Made by a program: the position numbers and the translations under genes. Positions 1 through 8,620 of a DNA stretch of 40,978 bases are shown piece by piece. Within the stretch, counting starts at the first letter, position 1, and every line of letters starts with the position of its first letter. Where the stretch lies: assembly GCA_012521995.1 (NCBI GenBank), contig JAAYLH010000059.1, forward strand, positions 1 to 40,978. Direction: 5' to 3'. This stretch comes from Bacteroidales bacterium. GTDB taxonomy: Bacteria; Bacteroidota; Bacteroidia; Bacteroidales; UBA7960. Below the pieces are notes generated by a model that was given only the letters and a program-made list of their open reading frames with translations, was not told the DNA's origin and did not search any database.

Positions 1-117
1 ACTCTTATTTTCCTCTGGTTCGTTAATCAACACTAAAGTCAATCAACGGGTATTTTTTTGCGCTACTTTTTGGCTTTCCCAATTTCTCAAAGATCGTTTC
101 CCCGCATTTGGGGAGTG

Positions 118-146
118 CAAAGGTAAAAAGCTTTTTCAATTATTCA
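118..146 (-). promoter_or_regulatory. Bacteroidota-type promoter facing the left edge
   Basis: On the minus strand there is a TACCTTTG -7 box (118-125) preceded by TTG (144-146) with an 18-bp spacer, matching the Bacteroidota TTG/TAnnTTTG promoter. Transcription would run off the left end of the window. About 115 nt of leader are visible, starting with a small hairpin (CCCC/GGGG arms around 101-114). The driven gene is outside the window. No ORF of its own is seen in 1-200. Confidence 0.5.
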
Positions 147-201
147 ACACCTTTTTGAAATAAAAAATATAAATAATCTTTAGTATCTTGATCTTCAGCA
201 A

Positions 202-230
202 AATAAAAAAACCGCACCCAGAGGGTGCGG
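202..230 (-). terminator. Rho-independent terminator of the small secreted protein gene
   Basis: A perfect 8-bp stem CCGCACCC/GGGTGCGG with a 3-nt loop (212-230) is followed, on the minus strand, by a T-rich tract (202-211). It lies about 45 nt past the stop codon of the minus-strand gene at 276-608. Confidence 0.8.
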
Positions 231-275
231 CCAAAACCTATGAAGCAAAAAGAGAATAAAGGAAACAAGAAGGAT

Positions 276-608
276 TTATCGGCGGGCAAACTCACGGTAA
301 CGAAGCTCGTCAAAGATCTTGCGGGTGTCGATGGTCACGTCATCAGCATCCTTTTCAGGTTTGGAGATCAGGCTCAGGTCAAATTGAAGGGTCAGTGCCT
401 GGCAACGGGCATCGGCTTCCATTTTCAACATTTTCACCACTACTGCTTCAGGCAATGAATCAGGTGCTTCTTCAACTTTTACAGGGATTTTCACCATCCC
501 GCCTGCGATGTAAAAGGTCATTCTGCGCTGGGGCTTTCCTCCAAAGACGTTTACACTGGCAAACACCATCATGGAGATCAGAACGGTTGCTAAAACTTTT
601 GTTTTCAT
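276..608 (-). CDS. Small secreted protein of unknown function
   Basis: This is a 110-residue protein I do not recognise. The start chosen is the ATG at 608, because it opens directly into a type-I signal peptide (residues 1 to about 22, MKTKVLATVLISMMVFASVN, cleaved near VFG). An upstream in-frame start at 683 would bury that signal. The mature part is hydrophilic, has one Cys, and ends with a charged tail (ELRYREFARR). No known domain is evident. It is monocistronic, with a strong intrinsic terminator just after the stop (202-230). It probably sits in the periplasm or is secreted. That it is a real gene is supported by the signal peptide plus terminator; its function is unknown. Confidence 0.65.
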   Translation of the reverse strand: MKTKVLATVLISMMVFASVNVFGGKPQRRMTFYIAGGMVKIPVKVEEAPDSLPEAVVVKMLKMEADARCQALTLQFDLSLISKPEKDADDVTIDTRKIFDELRYREFARR

Positions 609-959
609 GATTCGGGCTTTTATGTTTTTGGTTTTTTGTCCGGTATTTATTCCTGCACAAAGAACATTCCATTTGCGTGCCACGATTTACAACTTACTGT
701 TAATAAATACCTTACAAAATATTTTTGGTTTTCTCTTTAAACTCCTGTTCAAATATTCTGTTCGGTTTTGTCATAATTCTGTCCGTTTACGAACAGAAAA
801 GACCGGGCTTTTTGATGGTATGACGCCATGAACCCGCTAAATGTTACAATAAAACGGGCCTTTCCAGTCCTTGCCCCAACCAAGGCTTCCCTATACCCCT
901 TGGTTTACCGGTCTAACTTCCCTGACCCTGCAAAAATTTATTCAGAATTTCATTTTTAT

Positions 960-967
960 TACCTTTG
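960..967 (+). promoter_or_regulatory. Putative -7 box upstream of tilS, within intergenic 609-1056
   Basis: TACCTTTG matches the Bacteroidota -7 consensus and lies about 90 nt before the tilS start. No convincing -33 TTG is visible at normal spacing. The rest of 609-1056 holds no gene I can support: short overlapping ORFs there have no domain or composition signal. Confidence 0.4.
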
Positions 968-1056
968 CAGCATTTCGGAAGGAATAAAAAAACATTTGAA
1001 AATCAAACCATTATCCAACACCAAACATCCCACAAAGGGGCTGGTCGCGTAATTGC

Positions 1057-2409
1057 ATGAAATCAAGGGAAAACCTTTCAGAAAAGTTCTCCGATTTTCT
1101 CGGGAAATACCGGCTGATTGGCCGCCGAGACAAGGTATTGCTGGCCGTCAGCGGGGGTATGGATTCGATGGTCATGACCAGACTTTTCAGCCAATCAGGC
1201 ATACCGTACGCTATCGCACACTGCAATTTTTCCCTCAGGGGCAAGGATTCCGACCTGGATATGGAGCTGGTCGAAAACACTGCCCACAGCCTTGGCATTC
1301 CCTTTTTAAAGGTCACATTCAACACCCTGGAATACAGCCGCCAACAGGGGCTTTCCATCCAGGAGGCTGCCCGCAAGCTGCGCTACGACTGGCTTACGAA
1401 AACTGCCGGAGAAAACGGATACACCCTCATCGCCACTGCTCACCACCTCGACGACTCCATCGAAACCATGCTCATCAATTTAATGCGGGGCACCGGGGTC
1501 AGGGGACTTGCAGGCATCCCCCTCAAGAACGGCAACATCATCCGCCCCCTGCTGTTTGCCACCCGCGATGAAATTGAAACCTTTGCGCATCAGGAGCAGA
1601 TCAGCTTTCGTACTGACCGAAGCAACCTGGAGGACAATTACTTACGCAATCGAATCCGACACCATCTCATCCCAAATCTCCTGGAATTGGACCCGGGCTT
1701 CCGCGAGAATATGCGCTCATTCCTGGAAAGGATGAAAGCCTCTGCCGGATTACTGGACCAGGAAGTCACCCACCAAAAGGAACATTGCATCGTAAAGGAA
1801 GATCATGGCGTTTCCATTCGCATTGACCAGTTAATGGCTTGTTCATCACCCCGGCTGCTGCTCTTTGAATTTCTGAAGGACTTCAAGTTCAGCGCTGCGG
1901 TCAGCGATGACCTGTATGAAAGCCTGGAAAGTCAGTCCGGAAAGCAATTCCTCTCAAGCACCCATAAGGCCATCAAGGACCGGGAAAAGATCTTCATTGT
2001 TCCTTTAGGTCCCGCCGCCACCTACCAGGAATATTTCATCGAATCCGAAACCCGGAAGCTGGAAGTGCCCGGTGCCAGTTTTTCCTTTCGGAAGATCATC
2101 CTCGAAAGAGAAATACAATGGACTGAAGATGAAGACACTGCCATGCTTGACCTTAGCCGGATACAATTTCCCCTGAAGCTCAGGAGGGTAAAACCCGGCG
2201 ACCGCTTCATCCCCCTCGGGATGAAGGGGAAGAAGAAAATCAGCGACCTGCTGACCGATGAAAAAATCCCGCTGCACCTGAAAGAGCAGGTCTGGGTGCT
2301 GGTATCGGGCGATGAAATTGCCTGGGTGGCAGGAATACGGATCAGCGACGCTTTCAGGCTTTTGCCCTCCACCCGTGAAGCCCTGCGGGTAAAAATTGTG
2401 CGATCATAA
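1057..2409 (+). CDS. tilS: tRNA(Ile)-lysidine synthase
   Basis: TilS is an ATP-dependent enzyme that converts C34 of the CAU-anticodon tRNA-Ile to lysidine, so that the tRNA reads AUA. The N-terminal PP-loop ATPase signature SGGMDS is at residues 32-37 and the core continues to about residue 200 (AHCNFSLRG, TAHHLDDSIETML, RGTGVRGLAGIP). A middle helical region follows. The C-terminal TilS-C domain (about 370-445) carries the typical PGDRFIPLGMKGKKKISDLL block. The length of 450 aa is normal for Bacteroidota TilS. The cytoplasmic product is essential in most bacteria. The next gene (dsbD-like) has its own promoter overlapping the 3' end of tilS, so the two need not be one operon. Confidence 0.95.
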   Translation: MKSRENLSEKFSDFLGKYRLIGRRDKVLLAVSGGMDSMVMTRLFSQSGIPYAIAHCNFSLRGKDSDLDMELVENTAHSLGIPFLKVTFNTLEYSRQQGLSIQEAARKLRYDWLTKTAGENGYTLIATAHHLDDSIETMLINLMRGTGVRGLAGIPLKNGNIIRPLLFATRDEIETFAHQEQISFRTDRSNLEDNYLRNRIRHHLIPNLLELDPGFRENMRSFLERMKASAGLLDQEVTHQKEHCIVKEDHGVSIRIDQLMACSSPRLLLFEFLKDFKFSAAVSDDLYESLESQSGKQFLSSTHKAIKDREKIFIVPLGPAATYQEYFIESETRKLEVPGASFSFRKIILEREIQWTEDEDTAMLDLSRIQFPLKLRRVKPGDRFIPLGMKGKKKISDLLTDEKIPLHLKEQVWVLVSGDEIAWVAGIRISDAFRLLPSTREALRVKIVRS

Positions 2410-2430
2410 ATGAGGTAAATTGTATCTTTG
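2396..2430 (+). promoter_or_regulatory. Promoter of the dsbD-like gene
   Basis: TTG at 2396-2398 and TATCTTTG at 2423-2430 are separated by 24 bp. They overlap the end of tilS and sit about 105 nt before the ATG at 2535. The match to the Bacteroidota -7 box is exact; the spacing is at the long end. Confidence 0.5.
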
Positions 2431-2534
2431 CAAATCAAAATATATATGTATGTATGTTTTTAACTTGTTTTAACAATCTTGGTTCAACCATTTCGGCTAA
2501 ACAACGTTTGCCATATAAACATCATCAAAATTCT

Positions 2535-4604
2535 ATGAAAATTATTTCAAAATTCTCAAGCCTGGTCCTGCTGCTGTTTTTTCTTGCAGCGGCCAATTCA
2601 GTGTCTGCCCAGATCCTGGAGCCCGTTAAATGGAATTTTTCGCACGAAAAGATTGGCGAGAATCAATACGATTTACGTTTCAGCGCGACGATCGATGCCG
2701 GCTGGTCGATTTACGGAACGGATATTGAAGCCGGCGGCCCCATTCCTACCTCCATCGACTTTGCAGAAGGCAGTGGTTACAGGAAGATTGGAGCACTTCG
2801 TTTTCCTGCGCCCAAAGAAAAATTTGACCCCAATTTTAACATGGATCTTACCATGTTTTCGGGCTCGGTCACTTTCCGGCAGACGGTGGAAGTGACAAGC
2901 TCCCAGCCCGTGAGGATCACTGGGGAAGTAGGCTTCATGTCATGCAACGACGACTCCTGCCTTCCCCCCGATTACATGGAATTCTCCTTTGAGTTGCCGG
3001 GAAAAACTGTTGCAGTTCCTGCTGTCGTAGACCCGGTCACCACTGAAGAGATGCCTGAGGAAATAACGGAAGAAATTATTGAGGAAACTCATGTTGAGCC
3101 TCTTGAAACCGTCATCCAGGAAGACATTACCGCCCCGGCTGAAGAACTCGCCCGCGAAAAAGGCTGGTTCTGGGGCACTTTCATCACAGGCCTGCTGGGC
3201 GGGCTGCTGGCCCTGCTCACCCCCTGCGTATTTCCCATGATTCCGCTGACAGTCAGTTTCTTCCTGAGGAATGCCGGAAACCGTCCCCGGGCCATCCGCG
3301 ACGCCTTGTTTTACGGGCTGACCATCATTTTCGCCTACGTTTTCATTGGCCTGGCCATCTCGATGATCTTTGGCGCCAACGCCCTCAACGCCCTGGCCAC
3401 CAATCCCTGGTTCAACGTATTCTTCTTTGCCTTGCTCGTATTTTTTGCAGCCTCCTTCTTCGGTGCTTTCGAGCTGACCATGCCCTCTAGCTGGTCGAAC
3501 GCCCTCGACAGCAAGGCCGACGAAAAGGGTGGCCTCATCGGGGTGATCCTGATGGGCTTGACCTTTGTGTTGGTTAGTTTTAGCTGCACCGGCCCCATCG
3601 TGGGAACCCTCCTGGTAGAAGCCGCCACCAGCGGCGACGTACTCTCGCCAGCCATTGGCATGCTGGGCTTCAGCCTGGCCCTGGCCGTGCCCTTCAGCCT
3701 CTTCGCCGTATTCCCCACGGCCCTGAAATCACTGCCCAAGTCGGGCGGCTGGATGAACGCTGTGAAGGTGGTATTGGGCTTCGTGGTCCTGGCCTTTGCC
3801 CTGAAGTTCCTCAGCACCGCCGACGCCGTGGCCCAATGGGGCCTCCTCGACCGCGAGGTATTCATCGTCCTCTGGATCGCCATCTTCTTCATGCTGGGTC
3901 TTTACCTGATCGGCAAGATCAAATTTGCCCACGACAGCGATCTGCAATACCTGAGCGTGCCGCGCCTGCTGCTGGCCATCGGGGTCTTCGCTTTTGTGTT
4001 TTACCTCATCCCCGGCCTCTGGGGCGCTCCCCTTCGCGCCGTGAGTTCTTTCCTGCCCTCCTCCACCACCCAGGACTTTGACCTGAGCCGAAACACCGGC
4101 ACAGCCAGTGTTTCAGCAACCTCAGCCAATACCCTGTATGTGGGTGAAAGCGTAAAGGAAGCGGTACACGGCCTGATGACGTTCACCGATTATGACGAAG
4201 GCATGGCTGCCGCCGAAAAAGCAGGAAAACCGGTTTTCCTCGATTTCACCGGACTGGGCTGCGTCAACTGCAAGAAAATGGAGGCCTCGGTTTGGCCCGA
4301 CCCCGCCGTACTGGAAATGCTGCGCGATGATTTTGTGATCATTTCCCTTTACGTGGATGACCGCACGGCCCTGCCCGAATCGGAACAGTTTGTCTCCTCG
4401 GCCCTGGGACGTGAACGGACCATCAAAACCGTAGGGCAAAAATGGAGTGTCTTCCAGGCCGAACGCTATGGAGTGAACACCCAGCCCTATTACCTCATTC
4501 TCGACCACCAGGAAAACCAGTTGGCCCCGGCCTATGGCTTCGATCCCAGCATTCCCAAATTCCTGGAGTTCCTCCAGACCGGGAAAAACAATTATTACCA
4601 ATAA
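2535..4604 (+). CDS. dsbD: DsbD-type thiol:disulfide reductase (cytochrome c biogenesis family)
   Basis: This inner-membrane protein passes electrons from cytoplasmic thioredoxin to periplasmic thiols. The start at 2535 is preferred over 2454 because it begins a clean signal peptide (residues 1-25, ending SVSA). The N-terminal DsbD-alpha-like domain has a Cys pair (CNDDSC, about 137-142). An acidic linker and about eight membrane helices follow, with the two reactive transmembrane Cys at about 231 (LTPCVFPMIP) and 351 (SFSCTGPIVG). The C-terminal thioredoxin domain has CVNC at 576-579. All six redox Cys expected of DsbD are present, so it should be functional. The length of 689 aa is larger than E. 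coli DsbD but usual in Bacteroidota. A strong terminator follows the stop. In E. coli, DsbD keeps periplasmic DsbC/DsbG and CcmG reduced; the partners here are not known. Confidence 0.93.
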   Translation: MKIISKFSSLVLLLFFLAAANSVSAQILEPVKWNFSHEKIGENQYDLRFSATIDAGWSIYGTDIEAGGPIPTSIDFAEGSGYRKIGALRFPAPKEKFDPNFNMDLTMFSGSVTFRQTVEVTSSQPVRITGEVGFMSCNDDSCLPPDYMEFSFELPGKTVAVPAVVDPVTTEEMPEEITEEIIEETHVEPLETVIQEDITAPAEELAREKGWFWGTFITGLLGGLLALLTPCVFPMIPLTVSFFLRNAGNRPRAIRDALFYGLTIIFAYVFIGLAISMIFGANALNALATNPWFNVFFFALLVFFAASFFGAFELTMPSSWSNALDSKADEKGGLIGVILMGLTFVLVSFSCTGPIVGTLLVEAATSGDVLSPAIGMLGFSLALAVPFSLFAVFPTALKSLPKSGGWMNAVKVVLGFVVLAFALKFLSTADAVAQWGLLDREVFIVLWIAIFFMLGLYLIGKIKFAHDSDLQYLSVPRLLLAIGVFAFVFYLIPGLWGAPLRAVSSFLPSSTTQDFDLSRNTGTASVSATSANTLYVGESVKEAVHGLMTFTDYDEGMAAAEKAGKPVFLDFTGLGCVNCKKMEASVWPDPAVLEMLRDDFVIISLYVDDRTALPESEQFVSSALGRERTIKTVGQKWSVFQAERYGVNTQPYYLILDHQENQLAPAYGFDPSIPKFLEFLQTGKNNYYQ

Positions 4605-4639
4605 GCATCCCTGTATTTTTTGCAAAAAGTATAAGAAGA

Positions 4640-4685
4640 AAAGAGGCCGTCTCGCTGAATTAAATAGAGACGGCCTCTTTTTTTT
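4640..4685 (+). terminator. Rho-independent terminator after dsbD
   Basis: A perfect 14-bp stem (AAAGAGGCCGTCTC at 4640-4653 and its complement at 4667-4680) has a 13-nt loop and a following T run. It lies 36 nt after the dsbD stop. Confidence 0.92.
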
Positions 4686-4808
4686 ATTCATAGCCAGAAA
4701 CATTATTCGGGCTTTTTTTCCCACCAGCCAATCCTTATTGGCAAATATCCCGCCGGTATCCGCCCGGGTTCTTGCCTGCATCAAGCCTGTTTCATACCCA
4801 AGGGTGAA

Positions 4809-4918
4809 ACGTATTCAACACGTATTTAACACGGACCTGACACGTACTTTAAACGTATTTTGTACGTCTAAGGTACGTCTAAGGTACGTCTTAAGTACGT
4901 CTAATGTACGTCTTAAGT
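4809..4918. repeat. 11-bp periodic array, 10 units (array 1)
   Basis: ACG (always the first three bases of the unit) recurs at exactly 4809, 4820, 4831, 4842, 4853, 4864, 4875, 4886, 4897 and 4908. This is ten units of 11 bp. Early units read ACGTATTCAAC or ACGTATTTAAC; late units read ACGTCTAAGGT or ACGTCTTAAGT. The array is in the otherwise empty 4605-5167 intergenic region. A related array is at 23520-23650. An ORF read through it on the minus strand shows an 11-residue repeat, but that is a by-product of the DNA period. Confidence 0.85.
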
Positions 4919-5167
4919 CCGAAGATAAAGAGGTCAGGAATGATCCCTGAACGGGACTTGAGAGGCACCCCAAACCCGGGCTGAAAAATACCAAGCCAAG
5001 AGGTTTCCGGGCGGGGTTAAAAATGCTTTCAGCCTGGAAAAACAACAACAATTTAATTTTCATTGATTTATGAATTTGGGCCCCTGACCCGCGGGGGAAA
5101 GCAGAAAAATTTCCTACTTTTACCTTCCGAATGCAGGCAGGCAAGAAAAGCCCTAAAAATCTTACGG

Positions 5168-7018
5168 ATGATACAAAAACCAGCACTCCCCCTTTCGTAT
5201 TACACCAAGATTGGCCTGATGGCCATCCTGCTGGTGGTTTCGCTGATGCGCTACAAGGAGAACATCATCTCGTGGGACACCTTTGGCTATTACCTCTATT
5301 TGCCGGCCACCTTCATTCACCACGACCCCGGCCTGAAGGATCCGGGCTTTGTGGAGGAGGCGCTCCAGACCTATAAGGGCAGCACCACATTGTATCAGGC
5401 CTCGGAGGGTCCTGAAGGCGGGCTGATCATCAAGTATTCATCGGGCTTGTCCATCCTGTTTTTGCCCGGCTTCGCGCTGGCCCATGGGGTGGCGCTGGTT
5501 TCCCAATATCCGGCCGATGGCTTCTCCCTGCCTTATCAGCACGCCGTTTTCATTACCAGCCTGCTGTTTTCCTTTTTCGGCCTGTTTTTTATCCGCAAGG
5601 TGCTTTTAAAATATTTCAGCGACCGGCTCAGCGCCGTGCTGATGGTGCTGCTGTTCCTGGGCACCAACCTGTTTTACATCTCGGTGAACCATACCTTGGT
5701 GCACAATTTCCTGTTTGCCCTCTATGCCCTCCTGCTGTGGCTGGTGATCCGCTGGCACGAGCAGCCCTGCCGGCGGTTGTCGGTCTGGCTGGGGCTGACC
5801 CTGGGGCTGATTATCATCATCCGGCCCACCGACATCATCAGCCTGATCATCCCGCTTTTGTGGGGGGTGTACGACTGGAAGACCCTGAAGGAAAAATTCA
5901 GGCTGATCCGCGAACAATTCGGGAACCTCCTCATCATGGGCGGCTGCATGATCCTTCCTGCCCTCCCGCAGTTGATTTACTGGAAGGCCCTTACGGGAAG
6001 CTTTTTCTATTATTCCTACGATAACCCGGGCGAGGGGCTCGACCTGCTGACCCCCTACACCTGGGATGTGCTGTTCAGTTTCCGCAAGGGCTGGCTCATT
6101 TATACGCCCTTGATGGCGCTGGCCATTTATGGCTTCAAGAACCTCTATGAGAAGCGGCGCGAGCTGTTTTTCCCGCTGGTGATCTTCGCTGCCCTGAACC
6201 TTTACCTGGTAAGTGCGTGGACGACCTGGTGGTATGCCGGCTCGTTCGGCCACCGCGCCATGGTGCAGTCCTACGCCATGATGGCCATTCCGCTAGGCTA
6301 TTTCTTCATCGGGCTGAAAGACCAGAAGAAGTTCTGGCGTAAGGTATTTTACGGGCTGGCCGCTTTCTTCGTGGTGCTGAACCTGTTTCAGACCTGGCAG
6401 TATTTCAACAAGATCCTGAAGCCCGACGGGATGACCAGGCCCTATTATATGGCGGCCCTGGGGCGGGTCACCCCCCCGGATGAGGAGATGCTCGGCCTGC
6501 TGATGGTGCAGCGATCCCTTGGCGGGGATGACGTGATGGAAAAGCCAGAAAATTATTATCTGTACCGCACGTTTGAGATTGAATTTGAGGGAGATACCTG
6601 GATTCCCGGATCAGGTTTGCCGGGAGAAGAAGCCCGGGAAGTGACCATGCTCACCCCCGATAACCCCTTCACCAAAGCCCTGGAGATTCCGTTCAACCGC
6701 CTGACGATGGCCGACCACGCCTTCCTTAAGGTTCGGGGGGAGGTGTTTATTGCGGGCGATGTAGCAGAGAATCCCTTCAGCCTGATCATCACCTTCGATC
6801 ACAAAGGAGGCAATTACAAGTACCGTGGTAAGGACTACGAGCATTACCCGCACGAGATCACGTCCGGGCAATGGAACACGCTGGAAAGGCTTTATTTGAC
6901 CCCAGAGCCGCGAAATAAAGCCGACCAGGTCAGGGTCTATTTCTGGCTGAGGGGCGACAAGCCCCTGCCTGTAGGCAGGATCGACGTAGAGGTTTGGGTT
7001 CCGAAAAGAGGCTGGTAG
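5168..7018 (+). CDS. Polytopic membrane protein, possibly a GT-C type glycosyltransferase
   Basis: This 616-residue protein has about ten to twelve membrane segments between residues 10 and 410 and a soluble C-terminal domain (about 470-616). The first loop has an acidic residue soon after helix 1 (SWDTFGYYLYLPATFIHHDPG). That layout resembles the GT-C fold (PMT/ArnT-like enzymes using polyprenyl-linked sugars), whose catalytic Asp/Glu lies in the first external loop. This assignment is inference from topology; I see no family signature strong enough to name it. The ATG at 5168 was chosen over the one at 5063 because upstream codons look non-coding and contain no hydrophobic signal. The gene is GC-rich compared with the right third of the window. 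A CCTGCC-N4-GGCAGG palindrome lies inside its 3' end (6964-6979). Confidence 0.8.
   Translation: MIQKPALPLSYYTKIGLMAILLVVSLMRYKENIISWDTFGYYLYLPATFIHHDPGLKDPGFVEEALQTYKGSTTLYQASEGPEGGLIIKYSSGLSILFLPGFALAHGVALVSQYPADGFSLPYQHAVFITSLLFSFFGLFFIRKVLLKYFSDRLSAVLMVLLFLGTNLFYISVNHTLVHNFLFALYALLLWLVIRWHEQPCRRLSVWLGLTLGLIIIIRPTDIISLIIPLLWGVYDWKTLKEKFRLIREQFGNLLIMGGCMILPALPQLIYWKALTGSFFYYSYDNPGEGLDLLTPYTWDVLFSFRKGWLIYTPLMALAIYGFKNLYEKRRELFFPLVIFAALNLYLVSAWTTWWYAGSFGHRAMVQSYAMMAIPLGYFFIGLKDQKKFWRKVFYGLAAFFVVLNLFQTWQYFNKILKPDGMTRPYYMAALGRVTPPDEEMLGLLMVQRSLGGDDVMEKPENYYLYRTFEIEFEGDTWIPGSGLPGEEAREVTMLTPDNPFTKALEIPFNRLTMADHAFLKVRGEVFIAGDVAENPFSLIITFDHKGGNYKYRGKDYEHYPHEITSGQWNTLERLYLTPEPRNKADQVRVYFWLRGDKPLPVGRIDVEVWVPKRGW
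6964..6979. repeat. CCTGCC-N4-GGCAGG palindrome, copy 1
   Basis: A perfect 6-bp inverted repeat with a 4-nt spacer (TGTA) lies within the coding sequence of the polytopic membrane protein. The same palindrome with spacer GACA occurs at 28629-28644 between two efflux genes. Confidence 0.5.
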
Positions 7019-7028
7019 CCGCTGATCG

Positions 7029-8219
7029 TTATTCTCCCAGTTGATTTATGGCAATATAGGCCATCAGGCCGGCGCCAGTCCGTAGGGCTTCCTCATCAAT
7101 ATTGAAGGTTGAAGTGTGCAGGTTGGACACCAGGCCTTTGGATTCGTTGCGCACGCCCAGGCGATAGAAGCAGGCTGGCAGGATCTGTGCATACCAGGCG
7201 AAGTCCTCGGCCGTCATTGCCAGTTCAAGTTCTTCAACATTTTCTGTTCCCAGGTATTCCCCGGCCCAGGCTCTGAAGTGGTCGGCCAGGCGCTCATCGT
7301 TGGCCAGGAAGGGATAGCCGGGATCGATAAAGACCTCACAATCGCCGCCCATCGCCCTGGCGGTTCCCTCAGCAATTTCGCGGATCAGCTGATGGGCTTG
7401 TTTTCGCCAGTCTTCATCAAAGGTGCGGATGGTTCCCTCGAGTTTCACCTCTGAGGGGATGATGTTGGTGCGCCCGTCGGCCATGAACCGGCCAAAGGAG
7501 AGCACGGTGGGCAGGGAAGGCTTGTTGCGCCGGCTCACGATCTGCTGGAGGGCCACCACAATATGGGAAGCGATCAGGACAGGGTCGATGACGGTATGGG
7601 GCATTCCGCCGTGACCCCCCTTGCCCTTTACCGTGAGATAGATCTCATCGGTGGAGGCCATGTATTTCCCGCTGCGGATGCCCACCTTGCCGGCCGGCAG
7701 GCCGGGGAAGACGTGCTGGGCAAAGATGGCGGAGGGGCGGGGATTCTCGAGCACCCCCTCTTTGATCATCAGGCTGGCACCGCCCGGGTAGTTTTCCTCA
7801 GAGGGCTGGAAGATCAGGCGGATGCTGCCTTCAAATTGGTCGCGAAGCGTATGGAGGATTTTTGCTGCCCCTAACAGGGAGGCCATATGGACGTCGTGGC
7901 CGCAGGCGTGCATGACTCCGGGGTTTTGAGAGGCATAATCCACGGGGTTTTCTTCCCGGATGGGCAGGGCATCCATGTCGGCGCGCAGGGCGATCATCCG
8001 CTTGCCCGGGTTCTCCCCTTCGATCAGGGCCACCAGGCCGGTGCCGGCAACGCCTTCCTGAAAAGGGATTTCCATTTGCCGCAGTTGGGAGGCAATATAG
8101 GCTGCCGTCTGAAATTCCTTTTTCGACAATTCGGGATGGGCGTGAAGGTGCCTGCGGATGGCCACCACTTCGGGAAATATTTCCTCAGCAAGGCGATGGA
8201 TCTGGTCAGCAAGATTCAT
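7029..8219 (-). CDS. M20D-family metal-dependent amidohydrolase
   Basis: This is a 396-aa cytoplasmic zinc/manganese amidohydrolase of the hippurate hydrolase / IAA-amino-acid hydrolase / N-acyl-L-amino-acid amidohydrolase group. Visible signatures are RRHLHAHPELS (22-32), ALRADMDALPI (78-88), the metal-binding ACGHDVHMA (105-113), QPSEE with GGASLMIKEGVLE, and the dimerisation-domain KGKGGHGGMPH block. The late motif TAEDFAWY supplies a further metal ligand region. The ATG at 8219 is preferred over 8315 because the family begins close to this point and a TACATTTG -7 box sits at 8239-8246. The gene is convergent with the membrane protein gene (10 bp apart). The acyl group and amino acid it hydrolyses cannot be read from sequence. 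Confidence 0.92.
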   Translation of the reverse strand: MNLADQIHRLAEEIFPEVVAIRRHLHAHPELSKKEFQTAAYIASQLRQMEIPFQEGVAGTGLVALIEGENPGKRMIALRADMDALPIREENPVDYASQNPGVMHACGHDVHMASLLGAAKILHTLRDQFEGSIRLIFQPSEENYPGGASLMIKEGVLENPRPSAIFAQHVFPGLPAGKVGIRSGKYMASTDEIYLTVKGKGGHGGMPHTVIDPVLIASHIVVALQQIVSRRNKPSLPTVLSFGRFMADGRTNIIPSEVKLEGTIRTFDEDWRKQAHQLIREIAEGTARAMGGDCEVFIDPGYPFLANDERLADHFRAWAGEYLGTENVEELELAMTAEDFAWYAQILPACFYRLGVRNESKGLVSNLHTSTFNIDEEALRTGAGLMAYIAINQLGE

Positions 8220-8238
8220 TTTCGGGCGGTTTGAAGAA

Positions 8239-8246
8239 CAAATGTA
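8239..8246 (-). promoter_or_regulatory. -7 box of the amidohydrolase gene
   Basis: TACATTTG on the minus strand lies 20 nt upstream of the ATG at 8219. No clear -33 TTG is visible. Confidence 0.35.
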
Positions 8247-8561
8247 AGGAAAATTGGGGGAGAGAGGATCGGTGAGCAGTGGGCGATGAAAAAAAAACCA
8301 AAAAGCTTGGGGCATAGAGCTAATGGGGGATGGGGTGGTGATCTGATTTGTTTGCTTAAAAAAAAATAATCGCAGGGCGGAACCCGTATGAAGGTCTATT
8401 TTTGCCTATTTGGGTTCTGTTGATTTGTGGACATTTGTGGACAAAATGCCCTTTCGAATTTTTTTAAAACGCCTGTGAAATCAGGATTTTGGAAATTCAG
8501 GGCTTAACCAAACCAATGAATTGCCCCTAGCACAACCCGGGAGAGACAGGATAGGATTTTG

Positions 8562-8569
8562 TATCTTTG
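8562..8569 (+). promoter_or_regulatory. -7 box of the MBL-fold gene, in the divergent intergenic region 8247-8620
   Basis: TATCTTTG is an exact match to the Bacteroidota -7 consensus and lies 51 nt before the ATG at 8621. The same region has a tandem 10-bp direct repeat (TTTGTGGACA twice, near 8425-8445) of unknown meaning. No gene is seen in this divergent region. Confidence 0.5.
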
Positions 8570-8620
8570 GGGGGCTGAAATATCTGCGTACCTTTATTCA
8601 TTCATCGAAAAAACACGCCT

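Noticed and set aside
4809-4918. CRISPR array
   Set aside because: Units are only 11 bp, contiguous, with no spacers and no cas genes nearby.
4815-5186. 123-codon minus-strand ORF with an 11-residue repeat
   Set aside because: The residue repeat is produced by the 11-bp DNA period; the start lies inside the membrane protein gene and no homologous protein pattern is visible.
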